34,973 bases of DNA from Candidatus Nitrosomarinus sp. (GCA_003702465.1 REGF01000004.1:1-34973); one strand, 5' to 3'. Shown: positions 9,645-19,729, counted from the first letter of the stretch. Translations and numbers: made by a program. Notes: generated from the letters alone by a model not told the origin.

Positions 9645-10211
9645 CTATCTGAAGAATTCAAAAGGAACAGTATTTTCTTGCCCACTGGTCATAGAACTGA
9701 GATTAAAGTAAACTGTTCCATAAACCCACCATTGTGCACTACCTGATTCACCAAGATCATATTCAGACTGTAATGATTTCCATAGTTCACTAGAAGATGA
9801 AGTATTCTGTATTGTCATTTTCTTTTTTAGAACAATTGAATTATCACCTAATAGTGTATAATAATTTGAACCAAATTCAACCATTCCTTCAGGTCTACTA
9901 CCAATTGTTCCACCAGCTAATTGTTCAGAACTAGAAAAGCCAGTTTCAAACAGATTATAATCCATTGTTTGTACAATTACTGCACGTGGATTAGGATTAA
10001 AAATTTCAAATGCAATTTCAATAGTTGCTGAACGCTCATTAATTTTTGTAACAGAAATATCTACCAAATCAACTTCAAGTAATTCAATAGTTGGGGCGGC
10101 ATTGGTATTTTCAGAAGTTGGAGCCACCATTGTTGGTCCTGAAAGAAGAATTCCACCTAAAATTGCACCAAGTGCTAAAACTGCAACAAAAACAAAGATT
10201 TTAGGATTCAT
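9645..10211 (-). CDS. LEA14-like (late embryogenesis abundant type 2 / WHy domain) membrane-anchored protein
   Basis: From M at 10211: MNPKIFVFVAVLALGAILGGILL anchor, then ISVTKINERSATIEIAFEIFNPNPRAVIVQTMDYNLFETG, a LEA2-type pattern. The longer tracked ORF start (10331) overlaps the divergent gene and looks unlikely. Confidence 0.75.
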   Translation of the reverse strand: MNPKIFVFVAVLALGAILGGILLSGPTMVAPTSENTNAAPTIELLEVDLVDISVTKINERSATIEIAFEIFNPNPRAVIVQTMDYNLFETGFSSSEQLAGGTIGSRPEGMVEFGSNYYTLLGDNSIVLKKKMTIQNTSSSSELWKSLQSEYDLGESGSAQWWVYGTVYFNLSSMTSGQENTVPFEFFR

Positions 10212-10277
10212 ACTTAATCTAACCTCAAATATATCAAATATTAGATAGTTATTATACCATTCCAGAGGGTGAAAATC

Positions 10278-10628
10278 ATGCAATATTTTCAAGCTGTTCA
10301 AAAAGGAAAGGAAAGAGCAAGTAAATCTCAAATGAAAATGTTCAATGTTGCTGGATTTTCCATGTTGACTTTAACAACTAAAAAAATTGATGGGAAATTC
10401 TTTCCTGTAGGAGAAGAAGAATTTACAGCAGTAATTGAATCTGAAGATGGACATGTTGCTGTAATTGTAGATAATGATGGATTTACCAAAGCTCAATCAA
10501 AAGCAGTAGAAAAAGAAGAAGCCATTTCAATATTTAAAAAACTCATGGATTCAGGAATTGCAGAATATTCAAAAAATGAGATACAGATTTGGTCTCAAAC
10601 TAGACCCACAATACAAAATCAAAGTTAA
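10278..10628 (+). CDS. Hypothetical protein (MQYFQAVQKGKERASKSQMK...)
   Basis: Intact ORF; start at 10278 preferred over 10269; ends one base before the convergent pyrH stop. Confidence 0.7.
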   Translation: MQYFQAVQKGKERASKSQMKMFNVAGFSMLTLTTKKIDGKFFPVGEEEFTAVIESEDGHVAVIVDNDGFTKAQSKAVEKEEAISIFKKLMDSGIAEYSKNEIQIWSQTRPTIQNQS

Positions 10629-11315
10629 TTATTTTTTAGAGGGTAAGATAATTTCAGTTCCTACTTTTCCACCTTTAATGGCTTTTTCAATAATTTTTGG
10701 CTCTGCTTTTAAAATTCTAGTTTTAATTTTAGAACGTTCTATAATTTTTAGAGCAACAATATCCATTAAATCATATCCTCCTGCTACAGAATCTTCATGA
10801 ACTAAAATGTTTTTTAGATTTTTTAGTTCAATGCTTTTGAATTTTTTTGCTTTTTTGAATTTATTTGGATCCATATCATAAACACCATCAACATCAGTTG
10901 CATTAAGAAATTGTTCTGCTTTTATTTTTTCAGCTATTAATGCTGCTGTACCATTAGTACTCTGACCAGGGTGCAAACCTCCAGCTACAACAATTAATCC
11001 ATCATTGACTGCATGTTTGACTTCTGGTAAAGTAGTTGGTGGATGTGAATATGCTTTATTTTTTAGTGCATAAATTAACAACTTTGCATTTAGTCTTGAA
11101 ATTTCGATTCCTAATTCATCTAATGTTGATTCATCAGCATCAAAATTTCTAGCATGGGAAATGTAATGTCTAGCAATTACTCCACCACCTGCAATCACAA
11201 CAGGTTGACAAAATTTACTAATTTTAATAAGAAAATCAGCATATTTTTGGATAATTTTGGCATTATCCATTCCAAAAACTTTTCCAGATAGTTTTATCAC
11301 AATTTTTTTCTTCAT
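10629..11315 (-). CDS. pyrH: UMP kinase (archaeal, amino acid kinase family)
   Basis: [56 protein letters not shown]. Confidence 0.92.
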   Translation of the reverse strand: MKKKIVIKLSGKVFGMDNAKIIQKYADFLIKISKFCQPVVIAGGGVIARHYISHARNFDADESTLDELGIEISRLNAKLLIYALKNKAYSHPPTTLPEVKHAVNDGLIVVAGGLHPGQSTNGTAALIAEKIKAEQFLNATDVDGVYDMDPNKFKKAKKFKSIELKNLKNILVHEDSVAGGYDLMDIVALKIIERSKIKTRILKAEPKIIEKAIKGGKVGTEIILPSKK

Positions 11316-12547
11316 TCTAAATTACCTAGTATCGATTTTGCTGCAATTTCAACTTTTTTCCTGTATTTATCATGGGTATAGACTCTTAGTATGTTCATAA
11401 AGCCTGAAATGGCTGAAACTACAGGTATTTCAGAAATTGGGAGTTCTTTTGCGGATACTTTGCCATTTTCTGTAGAAATTAATGTTATTGACTTTGATTC
11501 ATTTTTTGACGGAGCTAATGGAATAGAAGGAGTCACAGAACTATCAACAAATATTTCATTTTCATCAACATGTGATTTTTTAGAGATTTCAAAACGTAAT
11601 TCGTCTGTTCTAGTTTTTTTTAGATTTTTTTGACTTGTTAGAATTCTCTCAAATACACATTTTAGCAATTTCCTATTTTGATAATCATTAGCTAATTTTC
11701 TTGCTTGCTTAAGTTTTGAAGATTGTGATGAAATAATTGATGATAAAACAAATTCATCAGTTAATTCAACATATTCATTTAGATTAAAAGTGGTGAAACC
11801 AAATTCATCATCAGATAATCTTAATGCTTGAATTAACATGACTTCTGCAGCTCGAACTGTTTTATGAAAATATACAGCTTTAAACATTTGATATCTTGAG
11901 TGCATCATAGATTCAAAAGAATACAATGCTGAACGCTCTAATGCAATTTTTTTCTTATGTACATTAAGTGATTGAGTAATTCGTTTATGATCAACTTTAG
12001 CATGTTCTGCGCCAGTAAAATAACCATCTCTAAGTAAATAATCCATCATATCTGCACTTAATGCACCAGAAACAATTTCATTTAGATATTGAAATTTTGA
12101 TTCTCCAAATGCAATTTGTGCAATTAATTTTTTATCGAATCCAGTTTTAGATAAAATATCACCAATTTCAGATTTTAAGATGATATTTTTACCAAAATCT
12201 TCATGTGAAATTTTTTTTTCTTGAATTATTTCTTCAAATAAATGAGAAAAAGGTCCGTGACCTATGTCATGTAATAGACTTGCTAGGCGTAAAATCTGAA
12301 CATCATCAGAATTCAGAAATTCTTTTTCATTTAATGCAAATCCTGCTTCTGTAGCAATATGCATTACACCAAGTGAGTGTTCAAATCGACTATGTTGTGC
12401 AGATGGATAAGTCAAATGTGCACCAGAAAGTTGTTTAATTCGTCTAAGTCTTTGAAAAATAGGACTATCAATTATAGGAAGTTCATAATCATATACACGA
12501 ATAAAATCATGAATTGGATCAATTATATCTAAATAATTTTTTTTCAT
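11312..12547 (-). CDS. HD-domain phosphohydrolase (SAMHD1/dGTPase-like)
   Basis: [37 protein letters not shown] and [18 protein letters not shown]; overlaps pyrH by 4 bp. Confidence 0.9.
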   Translation of the reverse strand: MKKNYLDIIDPIHDFIRVYDYELPIIDSPIFQRLRRIKQLSGAHLTYPSAQHSRFEHSLGVMHIATEAGFALNEKEFLNSDDVQILRLASLLHDIGHGPFSHLFEEIIQEKKISHEDFGKNIILKSEIGDILSKTGFDKKLIAQIAFGESKFQYLNEIVSGALSADMMDYLLRDGYFTGAEHAKVDHKRITQSLNVHKKKIALERSALYSFESMMHSRYQMFKAVYFHKTVRAAEVMLIQALRLSDDEFGFTTFNLNEYVELTDEFVLSSIISSQSSKLKQARKLANDYQNRKLLKCVFERILTSQKNLKKTRTDELRFEISKKSHVDENEIFVDSSVTPSIPLAPSKNESKSITLISTENGKVSAKELPISEIPVVSAISGFMNILRVYTHDKYRKKVEIAAKSILGNLE

Positions 12548-13146
12548 ATTCCCAGTTTCTTTGAAAATGCTTTTACAATTTCTTCATGAATTTCTAATTT
12601 TGATTTAGATGCATCAATAATTTTCCAGTGTTTTTTCTTTGCAGTAGTACGATAAATTTTAGATATTTTTCTTGAAAATTGTTCATTTTTTTCAAACTTG
12701 TCTCTTTTCATAATTTTGCCTTTTTCATTTTGAGGAGAGCGTGAAAAAGATTCTTTTTGAGTTACATCGAGTAGTATTACAAGATCTGCTTTTGGCAAAC
12801 CACTATCAAGACTTTCAAGCCAGTTCTGTTTTAATCCATTTGCTAATCCATAAACTAAGTTAGATTGATAATATCTATTCATTATTAAAACAGAATTTTT
12901 TTCTTTTGATTTTATTATTTCATCAAGTTTTTCCCATCGATTTGCTGCTAGAAGACAATGAATTACTTGTGGAGGAAATTTACGTTTTCCATCAAGATAT
13001 TTTCTAATTTCTTTACCAATTGGAGTTTCATAATCAGGAAAATGAAATAATTTTGTTTTGATTTTTTGTTTTCTAAGAAATTTTTGTAATAAAACTGATT
13101 GAGTTAGTTTTCCTGCTTGATCTCCACCTTCAATAACAATTATCAT
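12544..13146 (-). CDS. tmk: Thymidylate kinase
   Basis: IVIEGGDQAGKLTQS P-loop, LFHFPDYETPIGKEIRKYL, MNRYYQSNLVYG, DLVILLDV; overlaps the HD gene by 4 bp. Confidence 0.9.
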   Translation of the reverse strand: MIIVIEGGDQAGKLTQSVLLQKFLRKQKIKTKLFHFPDYETPIGKEIRKYLDGKRKFPPQVIHCLLAANRWEKLDEIIKSKEKNSVLIMNRYYQSNLVYGLANGLKQNWLESLDSGLPKADLVILLDVTQKESFSRSPQNEKGKIMKRDKFEKNEQFSRKISKIYRTTAKKKHWKIIDASKSKLEIHEEIVKAFSKKLGI

Positions 13147-13282
13147 AAGATATCCAATTAGAGGAATTAATTGATTAAAAATCTATCAAGGGAATAGTAG
13201 AATGAATATATCAATACATGAATTTACCAAAATTATTAGGCATGAATTCAAGACTTAAAACAAATGAATCAAAAATCAATCT

Positions 13283-13453
13283 ATGACCTGTATACACACT
13301 TTCAAAAATAAAGAGAATCATATGGTTTGTTCAAAATGTGGACATATTCGTGAATTTACAAAACCTTCAGTAAAACCCAAAATTTTACTTATTGGATTAT
13401 TAATCTCTGTAATGATTGTGGGTGGAATTGTTACACTATCATTTTTTTCCTAA
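13283..13453 (+). CDS. 56-aa zinc-ribbon plus TM protein (absent from supplied ORF track)
   Basis: MTCIHTFKNKENHMVCSKCGHIREFTKPSVKPKILLIGLLISVMIVGGIVTLSFFS: CxH and CxxC ligand pairs then one TM helix. Confidence 0.65.
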   Translation: MTCIHTFKNKENHMVCSKCGHIREFTKPSVKPKILLIGLLISVMIVGGIVTLSFFS

Positions 13454-13515
13454 AAATTGATTTTAATAAAATGTCAGTCAAGGTTTATATCTAAAAATTT
13501 ACCACTTATGACAAA

Positions 13516-13896
13516 ATGGGATTAATGAAAGAAATGATGAAAGAAATTGGAAATAAATCTAGGGAATTTTACGAATTTGTATTACCACCAATAGATATGC
13601 ATCTAACAGATGAAAATCTAAAAGTACTAATCGATATTCCAGGATTTGTAAAAGAAGATATCAAATTAACTTTATGCGGCAATATCCTTTCGATAAAAGC
13701 TAAAAAAATCATGAATGAAGAAGATTCAAAAACATTAATTTCAAATCAGCGACCAAATATGATTAATAAAAAGATTAGATTACCAATTGAAATTAAAGAA
13801 GGCGAAGAAAAAATTGAATCAGCAAAATATGAAAATGGGGTTTTGGTCCTAATAGTTCCAGTTACCAAAAAATCAAAAAATATTACAATAGAATAA
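13516..13896 (+). CDS. Hsp20/alpha-crystallin family small heat-shock protein
   Basis: LKVLIDIPGFVKEDIKLTLCGNILSIKAKK and YENGVLVLIVPVTKK. Confidence 0.88.
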   Translation: MGLMKEMMKEIGNKSREFYEFVLPPIDMHLTDENLKVLIDIPGFVKEDIKLTLCGNILSIKAKKIMNEEDSKTLISNQRPNMINKKIRLPIEIKEGEEKIESAKYENGVLVLIVPVTKKSKNITIE

Positions 13897-13897
13897 T

Positions 13898-15442
13898 CTA
13901 ATATTTTCTTAATAGTGCAGATATTGCCATTACAATACCAGAACTAATCATTCCTAATGTTCCTAGATATTCATTTGATTGAAATAATAATACTGATCCA
14001 ATGAAAATAGCAGAAGAAAAAATACTACCACTAATCAATACAACAGGTTTACGTTTTTTCATATACACTTCTACTTCATTCATTAATTTCTCCATGTCTG
14101 AACCTACTCTCAAAGTAGAATTAATGGATTTAAGAAAACTATCAAACGAAAGTTTTACTTCTTCAATATATGCACCAGTGATTAAATTTTCTTGTTGTAA
14201 AATATTTTTTAAAACTTTTAAAAATTTAAAATCAACATCATGTGTTTTGTAAATTCCTTCTATTATTGATGCCATCCTCAAATATAACGCCAAATTTTTT
14301 GGTAAAATAAATGGAAACTTACTCATAGTTTTATTTGCTAATTCCATCAAGTTTTCTACTTCCATTTCATCAGGTTTATCGCCATGCATAGAACGAATTG
14401 ATAATTCTATTCCTTTTTCAATAACTGATCTATTGTAATCAGGAGTTAGCATTTTTAGATCATCCATTGCTGAAACAACTCTAGAAGGATTTTTTTCTAC
14501 TAATGCGAGATATAATCGGATTAGGTTAATTCTTGTTTTATTATTTATTCTTCCAACCATTCCATAGTCATATAGAATTAATTTTCCTTCATCAGTGACT
14601 GAAATATTTCCTGGGTGAGGATCTGCATGAAAAATAGAATGTTTCAAAAGCATTGTAAAGAAAATTTGGTGAACATCAATGACTAATTGTTGTCTATCAA
14701 TATTTTTTTTATTTAGGGCATCTACATTTGTTACCTTAATTCCAGGCAAATACTCCATAGTCAGTACATTTTTTGAAGAAAAATCATCATAAACTGAGGG
14801 TACAATTACCTTAGAATTACTTGCCATATCATTTTTGATTTCTTTGAGATTTTTGGATTCATTGGTATAATCCAATTCTTCATGAATAGTTTCAATAAAT
14901 TGCGAAAGCATGGTTTTTGCAGAATATCTTAGATTAGAATCAACGAATCTCAATGCCAAAGGTAAAATTTTTTTTAGAATTTTAAGATCTTTTTCAACAA
15001 CTTTTTCAATTCCAGGTCTTTTTACTTTAATGACTATTTGTTGGCCAGAAATTGAACCCCTATAGACTTGACCTAATGATGCACCAGAAATAGATGTAGT
15101 ATCAATATTATCAAATTTTTCACTTATCAATCCAATATCTTTTTCAATAATTGGTTTGATTTGTTCAAATGGAGCAGCAGGAACACTATCTTGTAATTTT
15201 GATAATTCTTGTAAATATGGTTGTGGTAAAATATCAGCTCTAGATGATAACCACTGACCTAATTTTATATAGACTGGTCCTAATGAAAGAAAAGTTTGAA
15301 GAACTTTAGATGCATTTTTTTGAAATTGATTTAAATCAATATTATCTTTATTTTGATTAATCCATTTTTTTCGATCTTTACGTAATGCCAAAATAGATGG
15401 TAAAAGTTTTATCAAAATTTTTACTGTTCTGACTGTATACAA
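13898..15442 (-). CDS. ABC1/UbiB-family atypical kinase
   Basis: FLSLGPVYIKLGQWLSSRADILP (KxGQ motif), LSKLQDSVPAAPFE, ASLGQVYRG, HADPHPGNI, DYGMVGRI; C-terminal TM pair. Confidence 0.93.
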   Translation of the reverse strand: MYTVRTVKILIKLLPSILALRKDRKKWINQNKDNIDLNQFQKNASKVLQTFLSLGPVYIKLGQWLSSRADILPQPYLQELSKLQDSVPAAPFEQIKPIIEKDIGLISEKFDNIDTTSISGASLGQVYRGSISGQQIVIKVKRPGIEKVVEKDLKILKKILPLALRFVDSNLRYSAKTMLSQFIETIHEELDYTNESKNLKEIKNDMASNSKVIVPSVYDDFSSKNVLTMEYLPGIKVTNVDALNKKNIDRQQLVIDVHQIFFTMLLKHSIFHADPHPGNISVTDEGKLILYDYGMVGRINNKTRINLIRLYLALVEKNPSRVVSAMDDLKMLTPDYNRSVIEKGIELSIRSMHGDKPDEMEVENLMELANKTMSKFPFILPKNLALYLRMASIIEGIYKTHDVDFKFLKVLKNILQQENLITGAYIEEVKLSFDSFLKSINSTLRVGSDMEKLMNEVEVYMKKRKPVVLISGSIFSSAIFIGSVLLFQSNEYLGTLGMISSGIVMAISALLRKY

Positions 15443-15446
15443 AAAA

Positions 15447-15830
15447 TCACTCCAAATGTTTTTTCATTTTTTTAGTTAGATCATAAGCTAAATAGCCGGA
15501 CATTAGAGAAGATGCTAATACATTAGCTATGAAATTTTTATTTGAATTTTTATTTGAATTTTTTGTTGCAGTTGTTAATCCAGTAAATATTCCACATGCA
15601 ATTCCAATTAATACCTCTGGTGCATCATAAACTAAATGACCAATTGGATTTACTCTTGGATCAACTTTATCAGTATGAACTAAAAATTTATCATCGTATT
15701 CTCTAATATGCAAATTACCATAACGATATTGTTTTAGAGCTCCATTTTTTTGGCCAAGAATTGTTTCTTCAGCTTCTTCAAACATAAATTCACGTAACTC
15801 TTTTGGAACTTCAATTTCATCTCCAGGCAT
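15447..15830 (-). CDS. Hypothetical protein with C-terminal hydrophobic region
   Basis: 127 aa intact ORF, 4 bp upstream of the UbiB gene on the same strand. Confidence 0.75.
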   Translation of the reverse strand: MPGDEIEVPKELREFMFEEAEETILGQKNGALKQYRYGNLHIREYDDKFLVHTDKVDPRVNPIGHLVYDAPEVLIGIACGIFTGLTTATKNSNKNSNKNFIANVLASSLMSGYLAYDLTKKMKKHLE

Positions 15831-15875
15831 ATTATCAATACAGAATAATTGCTTATAATCCTAGATCAAAAAATT

Positions 15876-15897
15876 ATTGTGCCTAATTTAGCACAAT
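15876..15897 (-). terminator. Stem-loop between two co-directional genes
   Basis: ATTGTGC-8nt-GCACAAT perfect 7-bp arms, in the gap between 15912..16100(-) and 15447..15830(-). Confidence 0.4.
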
Positions 15898-15911
15898 TGA
15901 TTCAAAATGAA

Positions 15912-16100
15912 TTAATTTTTTAAATTATCTTTAGTAAATAAAATAAAACTAGCACCAAATGAAATTAACATTATAATTCCTGAAACATATGCGAAGTTAA
16001 ATCCATCACCAGGGTGATTTTCTTCATGATAATGATTTATCAAAAAAGTTAATATCAAAAAAGCCACTCCAATAAAAGTTAATTTTCTATGGTTTAACAA
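15912..16100 (-). CDS. Small 2-TM membrane protein, unknown
   Basis: 62 aa, two hydrophobic helices, His/Glu-rich loop (NHYHEENHPGDG). Confidence 0.6.
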   Translation of the reverse strand: MLNHRKLTFIGVAFLILTFLINHYHEENHPGDGFNFAYVSGIIMLISFGASFILFTKDNLKN

Positions 16101-16146
16101 TAATTATCAAATAATTAATTACTATATGAATTTAGAAAATTCAACA

Positions 16147-16485
16147 TTACGGATTCTTTTCCATTTGAGACAATTTTACAATAATTTGTTCTAATTCTGA
16201 TTTATTTTCATCAATTACTCGCTTTAAAACTTCAATCTCATTATTTATCTGATTAATGTTTACATCATCAGAATTTTTTATTTCATTTTCTAATTCATTT
16301 AAAATATTTTCATTATATTGATTTATTTTTTCTAATTCATTTTTATATTTTAATAAATTATCATATTGATTAGAAATTTTAGGCATCTCCACCAAATTAG
16401 AATTTGAAATAAACCCTGTTGCAATTATTATACTGCCTATAGATACTACCACAATTAAAACAATTATTGTTAATCTAAGTTTCAT
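16147..16485 (-). CDS. N-terminally anchored coiled-coil protein
   Basis: N-terminal TM (LTIIVLIVVVSIGSIIIATGF) followed by heptad-like Leu/Ile/Asn/Glu-rich segment. Confidence 0.7.
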   Translation of the reverse strand: MKLRLTIIVLIVVVSIGSIIIATGFISNSNLVEMPKISNQYDNLLKYKNELEKINQYNENILNELENEIKNSDDVNINQINNEIEVLKRVIDENKSELEQIIVKLSQMEKNP

Positions 16486-16534
16486 TTTTTTATCATATTT
16501 TTTTTCAGATTTAAGATTAATGATTATAATTCAA

Positions 16535-17842
16535 TTATTTTTGGTTTTTACGCCTACGAATCATAAATACTGCAATAGCAATTACCACAATTATTGGAAT
16601 TGCAACATATCCAAGATTAAATTCAGTTTCTTCTTCAACAGAAATTTCATTTACTATAATCGTGGTTTCATATGGTAAGAAAATTTCATCTCTTACACTA
16701 TCCTTGTATCTTACAGTAATTGTTACATCATGTTCACCATATTGTGGTTCACCTTCAAATTCTATTGGAATGTTAAATGGTACTGGAGCATCAGTTTCTA
16801 TTTCATCTATAAATTGAGTATTTGATTTTATATTGGAATTACCATTTGCTTCAAGAGTAACAAATCCAAATAATCCATCTTCATTTCCCTCATTAATTAT
16901 TTCACCAATAACCATTTGAGTACCAGATAATTCAATGACTTTTACATTAAAAATAGTAAGATCAATCAAACCTCTAATGTAAAAATCAAGTATTTTTGAG
17001 ATTGTTTCTTTATCACCATGTGTGTTAAAATATGAAATAGATAACGGAATTCGTAAAGTCTCACCCTTTAATGATTCTGGAACATATACATCTGCAACAA
17101 ATGAATTAAATGATTTGGCTTTAATATTGCCTAGATCCCAACTGGATTCTAAAATTAAAACATTTTCAACATTAGTAATTGATGCAGTATTTGATGATAG
17201 AGATGTTTGAGCATTATCTATAATTACATCTACAGCAGAAATTGGTGCAGTTCCATCATTTACAATATCAATTACAATGTTATTTGATTTCAATGAGGTA
17301 AGAAATGTTTCAGATGCCCTAACGTTAATGGTACTGTCTCCAGTTACTTTAAAATCAAAAGTAGAAAATGATGATCTGACACCAGATTCTCTTAATCTTG
17401 AATAATCTACTTTAACAGTTCCAGAATATTGTTTTATCTCAATATTGTCATCAATATTTACATAAAATGTTAAATGGAAATTTTTTCCTGCTAATGAATT
17501 TGCACTAGTGTTTGCATCAATAGTTGCTCCTGGGCCATCTGAAGCTGAAAATCCAAATGGTAATGAGAGTTGTCCTTCAATTCCAGTAATATCTTGGGTT
17601 CCCACGTTTGCAAATTCAATTGTAAATGGAACATTGTTATCTCCACTTTCAACTTCTATTTTATTATCAAGTGTACCAAAATATGCATCTAATAATTTTA
17701 CATCACCAAAATCTCTCTCAAATGCAGAATCACCAAAATTTCCTGATTGTATAGGTCCATCTTTCCAATCAGCAAATGAAGATGAAACTAACAATGGGAA
17801 AAATCCAATTAAAAATAAAACTGTAAATAATTTCAAATTCAT
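16535..17842 (-). CDS. Secreted, C-terminally membrane-anchored CARDB/S-layer-like (COG1361-type) protein
   Basis: Signal peptide, repeated Ig-like beta segments (VPFTIEFANVGTQDITGIEGQLSLP; NIVIDIVNDGTAPISAVDV; VIGEIINEGNEDGLFGFVTLEA), C-terminal TM plus RRRKNQK. Confidence 0.82.
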   Translation of the reverse strand: MNLKLFTVLFLIGFFPLLVSSSFADWKDGPIQSGNFGDSAFERDFGDVKLLDAYFGTLDNKIEVESGDNNVPFTIEFANVGTQDITGIEGQLSLPFGFSASDGPGATIDANTSANSLAGKNFHLTFYVNIDDNIEIKQYSGTVKVDYSRLRESGVRSSFSTFDFKVTGDSTINVRASETFLTSLKSNNIVIDIVNDGTAPISAVDVIIDNAQTSLSSNTASITNVENVLILESSWDLGNIKAKSFNSFVADVYVPESLKGETLRIPLSISYFNTHGDKETISKILDFYIRGLIDLTIFNVKVIELSGTQMVIGEIINEGNEDGLFGFVTLEANGNSNIKSNTQFIDEIETDAPVPFNIPIEFEGEPQYGEHDVTITVRYKDSVRDEIFLPYETTIIVNEISVEEETEFNLGYVAIPIIVVIAIAVFMIRRRKNQK

Positions 17843-18549
17843 TATGCTATTAACTCCATTGTTGAAGAAGGTTGTTCACCCTCAAATGCCTTTCCATCTT
17901 TAATTGTGATAATTTTATCAACATTGCCAAAATGTTGTCTATCGTGAGTTACAATTACAAAAGTTTGGTTTAATTTTTTGGCCATAGATTTCATCAAATC
18001 TACAATGATTTGCGATGTTACAGAATCAAGATTTCCTGTAGGTTCATCAGCTAAAACTATTGAAGGTCTATTGATTAAACCTCTTGCAATTGCTACTCTT
18101 TGAGCTTGTCCACCAGAAATTTTATTTGCACGTTTTTTAATTTGATCTTCTAAACCAACTGCTTTAAGTAAATCTCGAGCTTCTTTTTCTGAAGCTGTGT
18201 TAGTTCCAGCAATTTGTCTTGGCAACAAAATATTTTCTAATACTGAAAGATCTGATAAGAGATTAGAAAATTGGAAAATAAATCCTAATTTTTTATTTCT
18301 AAATGAAGATATTTGGTCATCATTAAGAGTTGTAGTGTTAATTCCATCAATGAATACATTTCCAGTAGTAGGTCTATCTAACAATCCAATCATATTTAGT
18401 AATGTAGATTTGCCTGAACCTGACCCACCTACAATTAGAACAACTTGACCTTGTTCAATTGAAAAAGATACATCATCAAGAGCTTTTACTTCAGTATCAC
18501 CATCTCCAAAAATTTTGGTTAAATGATTAACTTCTAAAACTCTAGACAT
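17842..18549 (-). CDS. ABC transporter ATP-binding protein, MacB/LolD-like
   Basis: VGGSGSGKSTLLNMIG Walker A, ISGGQAQRVAIARGL signature, PSIVLADEPTGNLDS Walker B. Confidence 0.95.
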   Translation of the reverse strand: MSRVLEVNHLTKIFGDGDTEVKALDDVSFSIEQGQVVLIVGGSGSGKSTLLNMIGLLDRPTTGNVFIDGINTTTLNDDQISSFRNKKLGFIFQFSNLLSDLSVLENILLPRQIAGTNTASEKEARDLLKAVGLEDQIKKRANKISGGQAQRVAIARGLINRPSIVLADEPTGNLDSVTSQIIVDLMKSMAKKLNQTFVIVTHDRQHFGNVDKIITIKDGKAFEGEQPSSTMELIA

Positions 18550-19729
18550 TTCTCATTGCCTCCACAGGTTGTAATTTTGTAGCTCTGTAAGATGGGTATA
18601 ACGACGCAATTATAGCCAAAATAAATGAGGCTAAGGCTGTTTGAATAATTTTTTCCCAATTATAGCTAACCTCAAGTGGCAAACTGTTATTGAATGACAT
18701 TTTGGTTTCTTTTGCGTAGAAAGTATATCCTAATCCAGCTGCAGTTCCTACCCCTGCACCAATTGCTCCAATTAACATTCCCTGGAAAATAAAAATTATC
18801 AAAATATCTTTTCTTTTAGCACCAATTGCTCTCATTACACCAATTTCTTTAGTTTTTCCGTTAACTAACATCATTTGAATTGTAACAATTGCAAATGCGG
18901 ATGACATCATTCCGAAATATCCAATCATGTTAATCATAGCTATACCAGATCTAAAACCAGCAAGTTGTTCTTCTGCAGATTCCTCTATAGTCTCTGCAAG
19001 AAAATCATCATTTGGAAATGATAACAAAAAGAATTCTTTTACTTCAAATGCTTTAGATGGATCATTTAGTTTTACCATAATGGAACCAGTTTGATCTTCT
19101 CTATTTGTCATATCACGTAAAGTATCAATGTGTATAACAGAACTATAATCAAATCCTTGACCTCCTGGAGATTTTGCAATTCCAGATACTGTGAATCTTT
19201 TTGTTTGTTCTTCACCCCATCTATCAATAATTGTGACTTTAACATTATCTCCAACAGCTGCTCCTCCAAGATCTTCTGAAACGCTATTTCCTAATACAAT
19301 TGAATTTCTTGAAAAAACGTAAGTTCCTTCTGCAACGGTTTCATGAACAGTTGATGCTCTAATATCATTAAATGGATCTACACCAACTACAGGGATTCTT
19401 GTTTTTTCAATTAATTGACCATTTTTTGTTATTTCCATTTCAGCAGTGGCCGAAAGCCGCGGTGTCGCCGCTTCAACATATGAAATTCTTTCAAACCAAC
19501 TAACTATTGATGAATCAGATTTTTCAATATAATCATCTTCATTGGTAACAAGAATGTCACCATTACGATATTCACTAATATCTCTGACAATTGCATCAAA
19601 GAGTCCTTGAAAAATTACAAAATTAACATGAATTACTAAAATTCCAATAGTTACAGCTAAAACTGCACCAATCAAACTACCTTTTTTGTTAAATAGCATT
19701 CTTTTGGCTAATTTCATTCGGTAATCCAT
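18542..19729 (-). CDS. ABC transporter permease, MacB/FtsX-like
   Basis: Four TM layout with large ectodomain between TM1 and TM2; KTKEIGVMRAIGAKRKDIL and SLYPSYRATKLQPVEAMR FtsX motifs; 8-bp overlap with the ATPase gene. Confidence 0.93.
   Translation of the reverse strand: MDYRMKLAKRMLFNKKGSLIGAVLAVTIGILVIHVNFVIFQGLFDAIVRDISEYRNGDILVTNEDDYIEKSDSSIVSWFERISYVEAATPRLSATAEMEITKNGQLIEKTRIPVVGVDPFNDIRASTVHETVAEGTYVFSRNSIVLGNSVSEDLGGAAVGDNVKVTIIDRWGEEQTKRFTVSGIAKSPGGQGFDYSSVIHIDTLRDMTNREDQTGSIMVKLNDPSKAFEVKEFFLLSFPNDDFLAETIEESAEEQLAGFRSGIAMINMIGYFGMMSSAFAIVTIQMMLVNGKTKEIGVMRAIGAKRKDILIIFIFQGMLIGAIGAGVGTAAGLGYTFYAKETKMSFNNSLPLEVSYNWEKIIQTALASFILAIIASLYPSYRATKLQPVEAMRNV

Noticed and set aside
9645-10331. 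Long start of the LEA-like ORF (MRFTCSFLSFLNSLKILHDF...)
   Set aside because: Would overlap the start of the divergent gene at 10278; internal Met at 10211 gives a normal TM anchor.
15538-15566. Tandem repeat tttttatttgaa x2
   Set aside because: Only two copies, in frame in a coding gene (NSNKNSNKN); ordinary slippage-type low complexity.
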